Source: Burkholderia seminalis DSM 23518
GTDB taxonomy: Bacteria > Pseudomonadota > Gammaproteobacteria > Burkholderiales > Burkholderiaceae
NCBI RefSeq assembly: GCF_902832885.1
Contig: NZ_CADFDK010000002.1
Coordinates: 682,001 to 746,000 of the forward strand
DNA: 64,000 nucleotides
Reading direction: 5' to 3'
The notes under the pieces were generated by a model. It had not been told where the DNA came from, made no database searches, and saw nothing but the letters and a program-made list of their open reading frames with translations. Position numbers and translations under genes: made by a program. Positions 39,493 to 48,056 of this stretch are shown here, one piece after another; positions within the stretch are counted from its first letter, which is position 1; each line of letters begins with the position of its first letter.

Positions 39493-40734
39493 ATGTTTTT
39501 CACGACTTCTTCCGATCTTCTCGCGACCGTGCGCTACGTATGCCGCTGGCTCGCGCTCTCGGCGCTGCTCGGCGCGCTCGCGGGCACGGCTTCCGCGTTG
39601 TTCCTGATCGCGCTCGACTGGGCGACCGGCACGCGCGTCGCGCATCCGTGGCTGCTGTGGGGGCTGCCGGCCGCCGGTTTCGCCACTGGCTGGACCTATC
39701 ACCGTTTCGGCCAGTCGGTCGCGCGCGGCAACAACCTGCTGATCGACGAGATCCACGATCCTAAGGCGCTCGTGCCGAAGCGGATGGCGCCGCTCGTGCT
39801 CGTCGCGACCGTCGTCACGCATCTGTTCGGCGGCTCGGCCGGCCGCGAGGGCACGGCCGTGCAGATGGGCGGCGCGCTGGCCGATCGCATCACGCACGTG
39901 TTCAGGCTCGATCGCGAGCATCGCCGCGTGCTGCTGATGGGCGGCATCGCGGCCGGTTTCGCGTCGGTGTTCGGCACGCCGCTCGCGGGTGCCGTGTTCG
40001 GGCTCGAGGTGCTCGCGATCGGGCGCGTGCGGTACGACGCGCTGCTGACCTGCGTCGCGTCGGCGATCGTCGCGGACGTCGTGTGCCGCGCGTGGGGCGT
40101 GCATCACACGGCCTATGCGATTCCGTTCGTGCCGGCCGTGTCGGCGACGGGGCTGGTCGTGACGATCGTCGCGGGCGTCGCGTTCGGCGTCGTCGGGCGG
40201 CTGTTCGCGTTCGCGACGCATGCGCTTACCGCGTGGTTCCGCGGCGTCGTCCGCCATGCGCCGCTGCAGCCGGTGCTCGGCGGCCTGCTGGTCGCGGTGG
40301 CGGCCACCGTGCTGAACGTGCCGCAGTACCTCGGCCTCGGCATCCCGACGATCGAAGCGGCATTTCACGGCCCGCTGCCGCTCTACGATTTCGCGGGCAA
40401 GTTCGCGTTCACGGTCGTCACGCTCGCGTCGGGATTCAAGGGCGGCGAAGTGACGCCGCTGTTCTATATCGGCGCGACGCTCGGCAACGCGCTCGGCCAG
40501 GTGCTGGCGCTGCCGGTGCCGGTGCTCGCGGGGCTCGGGTTCGTCGCGGTGTTCGCGGGCGCGGCCAACACGCCGATCGCGTCGACGATCATGGCGATCG
40601 AACTGTTCGGCGCGGACATCGGCGTGTATGCGATCGTCGCGTGTGTCGTCGCGTACCTGTTTTCGGGGCACGCGGGGATTTATCGCGCGCAGCGCGTGGC
40701 GGTGGGCAAGGGGACACAGGCCGGGGCGGAGTGA
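39493..40734 (+). CDS. CLC-type fluoride/proton antiporter (EriC-F), usually labelled chloride channel
   Basis: A 413-residue CLC protein with about ten hydrophobic helices. The gating glutamate is Glu119 in GSAGREGTAVQMGG. The chloride-selective motif GSGIP is replaced by G79-N-N-L-L, so the central Ser is an Asn. In CLC-F proteins this position is not serine and GREGT replaces GREGP, which fits this protein. The upstream fluoride riboswitch independently indicates fluoride export. The start MFFTTSSDL at 39493 has GGA upstream; earlier in-frame ATGs at 39397 and 39400 lie inside the riboswitch. A stop at 40734 is followed by strong hairpins. Confidence 0.92.
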   Translation: MFFTTSSDLLATVRYVCRWLALSALLGALAGTASALFLIALDWATGTRVAHPWLLWGLPAAGFATGWTYHRFGQSVARGNNLLIDEIHDPKALVPKRMAPLVLVATVVTHLFGGSAGREGTAVQMGGALADRITHVFRLDREHRRVLLMGGIAAGFASVFGTPLAGAVFGLEVLAIGRVRYDALLTCVASAIVADVVCRAWGVHHTAYAIPFVPAVSATGLVVTIVAGVAFGVVGRLFAFATHALTAWFRGVVRHAPLQPVLGGLLVAVAATVLNVPQYLGLGIPTIEAAFHGPLPLYDFAGKFAFTVVTLASGFKGGEVTPLFYIGATLGNALGQVLALPVPVLAGLGFVAVFAGAANTPIASTIMAIELFGADIGVYAIVACVVAYLFSGHAGIYRAQRVAVGKGTQAGAE

Positions 40735-40783
40735 GGCGCGCAAGCGGCAGCGGTCGAAGCCGTTCGAGCGTGCCGTTTGACGA

Positions 40784-40850
40784 ACCGGAACCCCGGATCG
40801 AGGTGTGCTTCGACGAAAACCGGGTTCCGGTGATCCGGCGGATCACCGGA
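40784..40850. terminator. Overlapping hairpins between convergent genes
   Basis: Arms ACCGGAACCCCGG (40784-40796) and CCGGGTTCCGGT (40820-40831) can pair with one bulged base. A second perfect 11-bp hairpin, TCCGGTGATCC/GGATCACCGGA (40826-40850), shares TCCGGT with the first, so the two are mutually exclusive. They lie between the converging CLC and riboflavin-synthase genes and probably end transcription from both sides. Confidence 0.65.
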
Positions 40851-40859
40851 CACGCGGCT

Positions 40860-41573
40860 TTACTGCTTCGGCAGCCGCGCGACGTTGCGCGCGAGCAGTT
40901 CCTCGATGTCGATGCCTTTTTCCGCCAGCAGCGCGGTGACGACGCCGTTGAGTTCGCCGAGCGTTTCCTTGACCGCTTCGCGGATCGTATCGACGACCAC
41001 CTGCGTGCTGCGCTCGATCTCGATGTTGACCTTGTCGTTGACGCCTTTCGCATCGAAGGTCGTCGCGCGGCGCGTTTCGGGAATCAGCCAGATATCGAAC
41101 CAGCCTTCGTCGCGGTTCACGTCCGAGACCGTGAGGCTGCAGCCGTTGATCGCGATATAGCCCTTCGCGAACACATAACGCTTGAACTCGGCGGGCACGC
41201 CGATGCGGATCATCCGGTTGTGTTCGGACGTCGCGATGTGCAGGATGGTGCCCGGGAAGTCGACATGGCCCGACAGCGGATGCCCGCCGATTTCCGCGCC
41301 GTCCTTCGCGGCCCGTTCGACGTTGATCCGCGAGCCGGTCGCGAGATCGGCCAGCGTCGTGATTTTCAGGCTCGGCAGCATCACGTCGAAGTCGACCAGC
41401 GTCGGCGAATGGATGGTCGTCACCGTCAGGCAGACGCCGTCGACCGAGACGCTGGCCCCGATTTCGATGTCGTCGGTGAACCGCTCGGGGAATTCGATGC
41501 TGAACGTTCTCAGCTCCCCGTGATCCTTGGTGGCCTTGATGACGCCAACGCCCTGGACAATTCCTGTAAACAT
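40860..41573 (-). CDS. ribE: Riboflavin synthase (lumazine-binding, E. coli-type)
   Basis: A 237-residue protein with two lumazine-binding repeats. It converts two 6,7-dimethyl-8-ribityllumazines to riboflavin. The first repeat starts MFTGIVQGVGVI with VSVDGVCLTVT. The second has GGHPLSGHVDFPGTI and INGCSLTVSDVNR, ending IPETRRATTF. It is about 25 residues longer than the usual 200-215 because of a helical C-terminal extension. It stands alone; no ribD, ribBA or ribH is nearby and no FMN riboswitch was found upstream. A second synthase gene probably exists in the main rib cluster. Confidence 0.9.
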   Translation of the reverse strand: MFTGIVQGVGVIKATKDHGELRTFSIEFPERFTDDIEIGASVSVDGVCLTVTTIHSPTLVDFDVMLPSLKITTLADLATGSRINVERAAKDGAEIGGHPLSGHVDFPGTILHIATSEHNRMIRIGVPAEFKRYVFAKGYIAINGCSLTVSDVNRDEGWFDIWLIPETRRATTFDAKGVNDKVNIEIERSTQVVVDTIREAVKETLGELNGVVTALLAEKGIDIEELLARNVARLPKQ

Positions 41574-41680
41574 CGTCGATCCCTCGTCGCTAATTTCCTG
41601 GCCGACATGATAAGTGATCCCGCAAGAGGCGGTGCCGCCGCGCGCGATCCGGGGGAGGCCCCGCGATATTCGGGGACATG

Positions 41681-41707
41681 AAAAAGGCCGTGCACACGGC
41701 ACGGCCT
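41681..41707 (-). terminator. Rho-independent terminator of the ABC exporter gene
   Basis: Arms AGGCCGTGC and GCACGGCCT around a 5-nt loop are preceded on the plus strand by AAAAA, which becomes a U tract on the minus-strand transcript. It lies 47 nt past the ABC transporter stop. Confidence 0.85.
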
Positions 41708-41753
41708 CGAACCGGATCTCGTGGGGCGCCCCGGCCCGGCAGTCCCGCCGGCA

Positions 41754-43649
41754 TCACCGGGCCGGGCCGGAGCGCGGCGGGCTTGCGTCAGGCTTCCGCC
41801 GGCTCCCCCAGCGGCCCGGCGGCGTGTTCGCCATGCGCCGCGGCGCATCGGCGAGCCCCTTCGCGAGTTCCAGCGCCTGCCGCTCGAACAGCCGGCGGTA
41901 GATGCCGCCGTCGATGCGGATCAGCGCGTCGTGGTTGCCTTCCTCGATCACCTTGCCGCGATCGAGCACCAGCAGCCGGTCGAGCGCGCGCACCGTCGAC
42001 AGCCGGTGCGCGACCACGAGCGTCGTGCGGCCGACCATCAGCCGCTCCATCGCCTGCTGGATCAGCAGCTCGCTTTCGCTGTCGAGGCTCGACGTCGCTT
42101 CGTCGAGGATCAGGATCGGCGCGTCGGCGAGGAACGCGCGCGCGATCGCGACGCGCTGGCGTTCGCCGCCCGACAGCTTGATCCCGCGTTCGCCGACGAG
42201 CGTGTCATAGCCGTCCGGCAGCGCGGCGACGAAGTCGTGCGCGCTGGCGAGACGCGCGGCGCGCTCGATGTCGGCGCGGCTCGCGTCGGGGCGCGCGTAG
42301 GCGATGTTCTCCGCGAGCGTGCGGTGGAACAGCACGGGCTCCTGCTGCACGATCGCGATCTGGCTGCGCAGCGAATCCTGCCGCACGCGCGCGATGTCCT
42401 GGCCGTCGATCGTGATGCGGCCGCCCGACACGTCGTACAGCCGCTGGATCAGCTTGATGAACGTCGTCTTGCCCGACCCCGAGTGGCCGACGAGGCCCAC
42501 GCGCTCGCCCGGAGCGATGCGCATCGAGAAGTCGTCGTACAGCGGCACCGGATGGTTGCCGTAGCGGAACGTCACGTGCTCGAAGCGGATCTCGCCTTGT
42601 CCGATCCGGATGGCCGGCGCGTCGGAGCGGTCGTCGATGCCGAGCGGCTGGCGTTCGAGCGCGACGAGCTCTTCCATGTCGTTCACCGAGCGCTGCAGGT
42701 TGCGGATGTGCATGCCGACGTCGCGCAGGTAGCCCTGCAGCATGAAGAACATCGTCAGCGCGAACGCGATGTCGCCGACGCTCGCCTCGTCGTTCGCCCA
42801 CAGCCGCAGCGCGACGCCGATCATCGCGGCCTGCATCGCGACGAGCATCGCGCCCTGCAGCCCGCCGTTGAACGTGCCGCGCACCCACGTGCGGCGCGTG
42901 CGCTGCCGCCACTTGCCGATCACGCGCGCGAGCCGCGCTTCCTCGCGCGTTTCCGCGCCGAAGGCCTTGACCACGGCGTTGCAGCTGACGGCGTCGGCGA
43001 GGGCGCCGCCCATGCGCGTATCCCACAGGTTGCCGAGCCGCGCGGCCGGCGCGACGATGCCGAGCGACACCGCGACCGTCACCGAGATGTACAGCAACGA
43101 GCCCGCGCCAACGACGAGCCCCATCACGGGCCAGTGCGTACCGAGCAGCACGGTGGCGCCGACCAGCATCGTGACCGACGGCAGCAGCGCGATCAGCACC
43201 GTGTCGTTCAGCAGGTCGAGCGCCCAGATGCCGCGCGTGATCTTGCGTACGGTCGAGCCCGCGAAGCTGTTCGCGTGCCAGTCGGTCGAGAAGCGCTGCA
43301 CGCGATGGAACGACGCGGCGGCGATCTCGCTCATCATCTTCAGCGTGAGCGTGATGATGTTCAGGTACACGCCCTGGCGCAGCACCGTCGCGCCGATGCC
43401 GAGCGCCGCGAGCATGCCGAACGCGGCGAGGGCCGAATGCCACGCGGCGGCACGGTCGGTGAGGCCGGTCGACAGTGCGTCGACGAGGCGGCCGGCGAAC
43501 AGCGGCGTGAGGACGTCCGCGAGCGCGGCGAACAGCGCGAGGCCCGCGACCGTGGCGGTGCGTGCCGGCTGCTTGCGCCAGTAACGAAGGGTGAAGCCGA
43601 AGACGGCCCGGAATGCGTGGCCGCCCAGATGGGAGGTTTTTCTGGTCAT
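41754..43649 (-). CDS. ABC exporter, fused permease and ATPase
   Basis: A 631-residue half-transporter. The N-terminal six-helix permease (about residues 30-330) is followed by the ATPase with Walker [10 protein letters not shown], a Q loop in [12 protein letters not shown], the signature [15 protein letters not shown], Walker [13 protein letters not shown] and the switch His in VVAHRLS. The C-terminal tail (after about 600) is Pro/Arg-rich and poorly structured. It probably works as a homodimer. The family includes MsbA-like lipid and drug exporters, and the substrate is not deducible. It stands alone with its own terminator. Confidence 0.94.
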   Translation of the reverse strand: MTRKTSHLGGHAFRAVFGFTLRYWRKQPARTATVAGLALFAALADVLTPLFAGRLVDALSTGLTDRAAAWHSALAAFGMLAALGIGATVLRQGVYLNIITLTLKMMSEIAAASFHRVQRFSTDWHANSFAGSTVRKITRGIWALDLLNDTVLIALLPSVTMLVGATVLLGTHWPVMGLVVGAGSLLYISVTVAVSLGIVAPAARLGNLWDTRMGGALADAVSCNAVVKAFGAETREEARLARVIGKWRQRTRRTWVRGTFNGGLQGAMLVAMQAAMIGVALRLWANDEASVGDIAFALTMFFMLQGYLRDVGMHIRNLQRSVNDMEELVALERQPLGIDDRSDAPAIRIGQGEIRFEHVTFRYGNHPVPLYDDFSMRIAPGERVGLVGHSGSGKTTFIKLIQRLYDVSGGRITIDGQDIARVRQDSLRSQIAIVQQEPVLFHRTLAENIAYARPDASRADIERAARLASAHDFVAALPDGYDTLVGERGIKLSGGERQRVAIARAFLADAPILILDEATSSLDSESELLIQQAMERLMVGRTTLVVAHRLSTVRALDRLLVLDRGKVIEEGNHDALIRIDGGIYRRLFERQALELAKGLADAPRRMANTPPGRWGSRRKPDASPPRSGPAR

Positions 43650-44138
43650 TTATCGTTGCCCGGCGCATCGCGCGACGGGACTTTCCGGTTCGGAGAACGT
43701 CGAAAACGCAACAGCCGGGCCGCGCGGAAAACGCGGGCGGAGCGAAAAACGGGCTGTCGGGAAAAGCGCGGCGGACGGGTTAGCGGAAAACTCGGGAGCC
43801 GGCGCGGACGGCGGGCTGGATCAGCTGCGCCGTGGGACCACGTTCGAGAAGGTGGCTGGCATTCGGAACATCTGCACCTCCTCTGAAGTGAACGTTGAAA
43901 GGACGCCGAAAAGACGTGAAAAGATTCTATCAGCAGTGTACGGCGCGCTGCAACGTCTGACGAATGCGGCGTTGCGGCGTCGATACGGTTAGTATTCAGG
44001 GTTTCGGCCCTGCTTTCGCGGGCGTCTCGCGGCGCGGCAGCGCAGGGGCCGGCAGGGGCATCGATTACACTTCGGCGTCCACGGCGCACGATGGTGCGAC
44101 CCTTGCAGATTCACCCCCGATACACTCCTGAGGAAACG
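43650..44138. other. Intergenic region between divergent ABC exporter and peroxidase genes
   Basis: No gene is supported in these 489 bp. The exporter promoter must lie in the left half and the peroxidase promoter in the right half. Five short A-tracts occur between 43703 and 43790 but are not helically phased. No clear operator or RNA structure was seen. Confidence 0.5.
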
Positions 44139-45020
44139 ATGAGCGACGTTCAGCAAGGCATCCTGGCTCCGATCGACACGGCAGCCCGGTACCTCACTTT
44201 CACGATTTCGAATGACGGCAACGTGGCGGCGGCACTGGCCGCGCTGCGCGAGATCGTCGACGGACGCGACACGGTCGTCGGTTTCGGACAGTCGCTGGCC
44301 GCTCACCTCGGGCGTCCGGTGCCGGGCCTGACCGACTTTCCTGCGTTCGCCGTGAAGGATCGCACGCTGCCGGCCACGCCGGCCGACGTATGGGTCTGGC
44401 TGCGCGCCGACGACCGCGGCGAGATCGTGCTGCGTGCGCGGGCGATCGAGCGCGCGCTCGCGCCGGCATTTGCGCTGCAGGATGCCGTCGACGGTTTCCG
44501 CTATTCGAACGACCGCGACCTGTCCGGTTACGAGGACGGCACCGAGAACCCGGAAGGCGACGACGCGGTGGCCGCGGCGATCGTCACGGGGCAGGGGGCG
44601 GGGCTCGACGGTGCGAGCTTCGTCGCGGTGCAGCAATGGCTGCACGACTTCGACCAGATGGAGCGCATTCCGTCGGGCGACATGGACAACATCGTCGGGC
44701 GCCGCCGCTCGGACAACGAGGAGCTCGACGACGCACCCGAGTTCGCGCACGTGAAGCGCACCGCGCAGGAAAGCTTCGAGCCCGAGGCGTTCATGCTGCG
44801 CCGTTCTTCGCCGTGGTCGGACGCGCGTCGCGCGGGCCTCTACTTCGTCGCGTTCGGCTGCTCGTTCCGCGCGTTCGACGTGCAGATGCGGCGGATGAGC
44901 GGCGCGGACGACGGGATCGTCGACGGCCTGTTCCGCTTCACGCGGCCGCTGACGGGCGCGTATTTCTGGTGTCCGCCGATGAAGGGCGGCAAGCTGGACC
45001 TGTCCGCGCTCGGACTGTAA
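44139..45020 (+). CDS. Dyp-type haem peroxidase
   Basis: A 293-residue dye-decolorizing peroxidase of the compact YfeX-like class. The catalytic motif GYEDGTENP (about residues 130-138) contains the distal Asp of the GxxDG block. The probable proximal haem ligand is His near 204 (FAHVKRT), and the conserved Arg lies in the IVGRRRS region. No signal peptide is present, so it acts in the cytoplasm. The start ATG at 44139 has AGGAAAC upstream. It converges on an OsmC-type peroxidase gene, and the pair suggests a peroxide-defence setting. Confidence 0.94.
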   Translation: MSDVQQGILAPIDTAARYLTFTISNDGNVAAALAALREIVDGRDTVVGFGQSLAAHLGRPVPGLTDFPAFAVKDRTLPATPADVWVWLRADDRGEIVLRARAIERALAPAFALQDAVDGFRYSNDRDLSGYEDGTENPEGDDAVAAAIVTGQGAGLDGASFVAVQQWLHDFDQMERIPSGDMDNIVGRRRSDNEELDDAPEFAHVKRTAQESFEPEAFMLRRSSPWSDARRAGLYFVAFGCSFRAFDVQMRRMSGADDGIVDGLFRFTRPLTGAYFWCPPMKGGKLDLSALGL

Positions 45021-45039
45021 GCGCGCGGCGGTATCGATG

Positions 45040-45078
45040 AACGGGCGGGTCGCGCATCATGCGCGGCCCGCCCGTTTT
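45040..45078. terminator. Bidirectional terminator between peroxidase and OsmC genes
   Basis: Arms AACGGGCGGG (45040-45049) and CCCGCCCGTT (45067-45076), with inner GCGC/GCGC and a 5-nt loop, are followed by TT. It lies between convergent genes ending at 45020 and 45125. Confidence 0.85.
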
Positions 45079-45124
45079 GCATGTCGGGCGGCGATCGCGT
45101 GTCGCGTGTCGCTCGCCGCGTGCA

Positions 45125-45526
45125 TCAGTTCAACGTCGTTTCGATCCGCGTGCCGCGCTTGATGAACTGCGTCACCGGCGTCTTCTCGCAGATTTCCGCG
45201 AGACGCTGGCGTTGCGCGTCGTCGAGCGGGCCGTCGAGCGTCACGACGCGCCGCACGTACTGCACGCCTTCACGATCGGCATGCAGCTCGGTGCGCACGG
45301 CGATGCGCCCGGCCGGCCACGTCTTGCGCTGCATGTACATGCGCAGCGTCGCGGCCGTGCATTGCGCGAGACCGGCCAGGACGAACTCGTACGGCGCCGG
45401 CCCGCGATCCTGGCCCCCTTCGCGCGGCGCTTCGTCGCCGGTCAGCGCGTGCGTGCCGGCCTGCAGCCGGACGACGTAGTCGGGTGCGTCCGCGTCGAGC
45501 ACGGCGGCGGCATGGATGAGCGACAT
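45125..45526 (-). CDS. OsmC/Ohr-family peroxiredoxin
   Basis: A 133-residue thiol peroxidase reducing organic hydroperoxides. The two active-site cysteines are Cys56 (AGLAQCTAATLRMY) and Cys113 (EICEKTPVTQ). It belongs to the YhfA-like OsmC group, and the length is typical. A small ribosome site (GGAGACT) precedes the start at 45526. It converges on the Dyp peroxidase and is followed upstream by a LysR gene on the same strand 81 nt away, which could be its regulator. Confidence 0.93.
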   Translation of the reverse strand: MSLIHAAAVLDADAPDYVVRLQAGTHALTGDEAPREGGQDRGPAPYEFVLAGLAQCTAATLRMYMQRKTWPAGRIAVRTELHADREGVQYVRRVVTLDGPLDDAQRQRLAEICEKTPVTQFIKRGTRIETTLN

Positions 45527-45607
45527 GGCAAGTCTCCGGTAAGCGGGAAGTAAAAGGCGGGCGCCGCGTGACGGCGCGCAGCCGTCAGCATACCGTCCCG
45601 GCCTGGG

Positions 45608-46531
45608 CTATGCGTTGGCGGCGCCGGCGCTGCTGCGCACGAGTGCGGCGATGCGTTCGCGTACCCACTGGTGCGCGCGATCGGTGTCGCGCGATTCATG
45701 CCAGTACGCGAGCAGCGGAAACGGCTTGAGCCGCAACGGCAGCGGCCGCACGACGATCGGCAGCAGTGCGGCCATCCGCAGCGCATACGTATGCGGCAGC
45801 GTGACCAGCAGGTCGCCCGTCGCGGCGATCTGGCACGCGGCGAAATAGTGCTGGCAGGTGAGGCGGATATCGCGGAAGCGCCCGTCGTTGCCGAGCAGCA
45901 CGTCGAGCGATTGCGGTTCGCCGAGCGACGACACCGCGATATGTCGGGCCGCGAAATAGTCGCTGCGCCGCAGCGGGTCGCCCGCCAGCGGATGATCGCG
46001 GCGCAGCGCGACGACGAGCGAATCGTCGAGCAGGTGTTCGGTGGCGATGCGCGGACCCGTCTGCACGCGACGATCGACGACGAGGTCGGTATTGCCCGAC
46101 GCGAGTTCGCGCTCGATGTCGGCCACCGCGACACGGCGGCTCACGAGTCGCAGGCCCGGCGCTTCGTCGGCGAATGCCGCGACGATCCGCGGCAACGCAA
46201 TGGATTCCAGCACGTCTCGAATGCCGACGGCGATGCTCAGGTCGAGCGTCGCGGGATCGAAGGCCGACGGATCGCGCACGGTGCGTTGCAGGCCCTTCAG
46301 ATGCAGCTGCACGTCCGCGATGATCGCGCGCGTGCGTTCGGTCGGCACGACGCGATTGCCCTGGCGCACGAACAGCGGATCGTCGAAATGCGCGCGCAGC
46401 CGGTTGAGCGCGTGCGTGACGGCCGGCTGCGTGAGATGCAGCGCGCGGGCGGCCGCGCCGATGCCGCCGTATACGTACACGGCGTCGAGCACGCGAAACA
46501 GGTTCAGGTCGAGGCGATGATCGGCAGGCAC
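45608..46531 (-). CDS. LysR-family transcriptional regulator
   Basis: A 307-residue LysR regulator when started at the GTG at 46531 (VPADHRLDLNLFRVLDAVYV). The helix-turn-helix continues AARALHLTQPAVTHALNRLR with DDPLFVRQG, the NodD/LeuO-like clade. The frame is open for a further 87 codons upstream, but that part is Arg/His-rich and looks non-coding. No ribosome site is convincing, so the start is uncertain. It reads in the same direction as the OsmC gene 81 nt downstream. An internal duplication or truncation was not seen. Confidence 0.88.
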   Translation of the reverse strand: MPADHRLDLNLFRVLDAVYVYGGIGAAARALHLTQPAVTHALNRLRAHFDDPLFVRQGNRVVPTERTRAIIADVQLHLKGLQRTVRDPSAFDPATLDLSIAVGIRDVLESIALPRIVAAFADEAPGLRLVSRRVAVADIERELASGNTDLVVDRRVQTGPRIATEHLLDDSLVVALRRDHPLAGDPLRRSDYFAARHIAVSSLGEPQSLDVLLGNDGRFRDIRLTCQHYFAACQIAATGDLLVTLPHTYALRMAALLPIVVRPLPLRLKPFPLLAYWHESRDTDRAHQWVRERIAALVRSSAGAANA

Positions 46532-46937
46532 GGCGCGCGGTGGGGGTGGTGAACGGTGGATCGATTCTAAGGGATGCGCAGGCAACGGATGCGCCGCGTG
46601 TGGTGCGTGACGTGCGTGCCGATCGAACACGTTCGATGCGTATCGATGCCGTTCGGACCGGTACGCGCGTGCGGCTTCGCCCGCGGTGCGGCACGCCACG
46701 ATGCGTGCCTCGCTTGCGTGATTCTGCATGGGCATACCGGCAATACGTGAGAGCCTGTAGTAATCCGCCATCATGCTGTCCACGTCGGCCATTTCGTGCC
46801 AAAGGCGCTACCCGTTCGGCTAAGATGCCGTCGCTTCATATTTCGGGATAGCCGTCCTGTCGCACGCATTCAAACCAAATATAAGCCTGACAGTTCGACG
46901 GTATTAGAAGAAGTCGAACAAGTCGGGGGCTTGGCCA
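46532..46937. other. Intergenic region between divergent LysR and AraC genes
   Basis: No gene is supported in these 406 bp. GTTCGAC (46893-46899) and GTCGAAC (46913-46919) form a perfect inverted repeat with a 13-bp spacer 18 nt before the AraC start, a possible operator. The region 46830-46925 is locally AT-rich, which fits promoter DNA. Confidence 0.5.
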
Positions 46938-48056
46938 GTGAATGCAGCAGATCAGCGGTGGGTCGTTATCTATTTGAGTACGGGGTTTTCGTTGGCCCAG
47001 GCCGCGCGTCTTGGCGAGGCCTTCAACCTGGCGAATCGCCTGCATGCGTACAGTGCGGATTACCAACTGAAGTACGTATCCGAAAGCGGGGGACTGTTGC
47101 AGTCGTCGTCCGGCGTGAGAATCGCGGCCGAGCCGCTCGGTGACGAGCATGGCCGTCGCGCACTCGCGTTCTTTCATCTTCACGGCGAGCGCGCGGCCGT
47201 CAACTGGAACGACGCGTTGCAGCGGCGCCTGACCGACATTCGACGGCATGCGCGCTGGATCGTCGATGCGATGGACCTGCCCGCGCTCGCGGCCACGCGG
47301 CGGCCGTCGGCGTCGATCGACGTGCGGCCGGGCCGGGGCGCGCGTCGTGGCGCGACGACGGTCGAGTTGCAGGCCGGCGAGACCGACGTGTTCGCCGCCG
47401 CGCTCGACATGTTCCGCGTCGACCTCGGCGACAGCGCCGCGCAGGAGATCGCCAGCAACATGATGCGGCCGGTCGAGCAGCGCTACGCGCAGTCGATGTG
47501 GGCGTTTCGCGAACTGAGCGCGAGCCCGCCGATCCGGATGTCGGCGCAGCGGCTGCGCGCGCAGAGCGTGAACCGCGTGTCGATCGCGAACGCCGCGCGG
47601 GTCGCCGCGATGAGCGAGCGCAATTTCCTGCGGCGCTTCAAGAAGGAGATCGGCGTGACGCCGACCGAGTTCGTTCAGCACGTGCGGCTCGAGCGTGCGT
47701 GCCACATGCTGATCCACACGACGCTGCCGGCCGACAAGGTCGCGCGGCGCACCGGGTTCGGCAGCGGCGAGCGGCTCGCGAAGCTGTTTCGGCAGCGCCT
47801 GCTGATCTCGCCGACCGAATTTCGCGTCGCCGAGCGGGACCGGCTGCTGAATCGCGGCACCATGTCGACCGAGGCGGACGAGGGTTCCGGCGCCGCGTAC
47901 CGCGCCGGCGACGGGGCGAGTTGGGACGCGTGTATCGACGCGCACGAGAAAACGGGACGGATACCCGTAAAATCGCCCTGTCGCGATCTCGATTCCCGGT
48001 TTCCATGCCCTTCCTCCCCACTACCGCCACCGCCCCTTTCTGCCCGTCGGAAGTAA
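46938..48056 (+). CDS. AraC-family regulator, GlxA-type, overlapping mntH
   Basis: A 372-residue regulator. The N-terminal part (about 1-190) resembles the DJ-1/PfpI (GATase1-like) domain of GlxA regulators but lacks an obvious catalytic Cys. The AraC HTH region (about 205-310) has VSIANAARVAAMSERNFLRR, FKKEIGVTPTEFVQHVRLER and ARRTGFGSGERLAKLF. The last 55 or so residues are low-complexity (SRFPCPSSPLPPPPLSARRK) and overlap the first 52 nt of mntH in another frame. The start at 46938 (ATG, weak site) fits the domain boundary. Its regulon is unknown; mntH is a candidate. Confidence 0.88.
   Translation: MNAADQRWVVIYLSTGFSLAQAARLGEAFNLANRLHAYSADYQLKYVSESGGLLQSSSGVRIAAEPLGDEHGRRALAFFHLHGERAAVNWNDALQRRLTDIRRHARWIVDAMDLPALAATRRPSASIDVRPGRGARRGATTVELQAGETDVFAAALDMFRVDLGDSAAQEIASNMMRPVEQRYAQSMWAFRELSASPPIRMSAQRLRAQSVNRVSIANAARVAAMSERNFLRRFKKEIGVTPTEFVQHVRLERACHMLIHTTLPADKVARRTGFGSGERLAKLFRQRLLISPTEFRVAERDRLLNRGTMSTEADEGSGAAYRAGDGASWDACIDAHEKTGRIPVKSPCRDLDSRFPCPSSPLPPPPLSARRK

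Noticed and set aside
41574-41680. Possible FMN riboswitch upstream of riboflavin synthase
   Set aside because: The conserved RFN blocks are not present and the leader is short.
43703-43790. Five short A-tracts suggesting intrinsically bent DNA
   Set aside because: Spacings of about 25, 17, 17 and 25 bp are not in phase with the helix, so strong bending is not expected.
43646-44089. 147-codon minus-strand ORF between the ABC exporter and peroxidase genes
   Set aside because: Low-complexity Arg/Ser/Pro sequence without a domain; the span better fits two divergent promoters.
47900-48004. Possible Mn (yybP-ykoY) riboswitch upstream of mntH
   Set aside because: The DNA is coding for the AraC C-terminus and shows no conserved riboswitch core.
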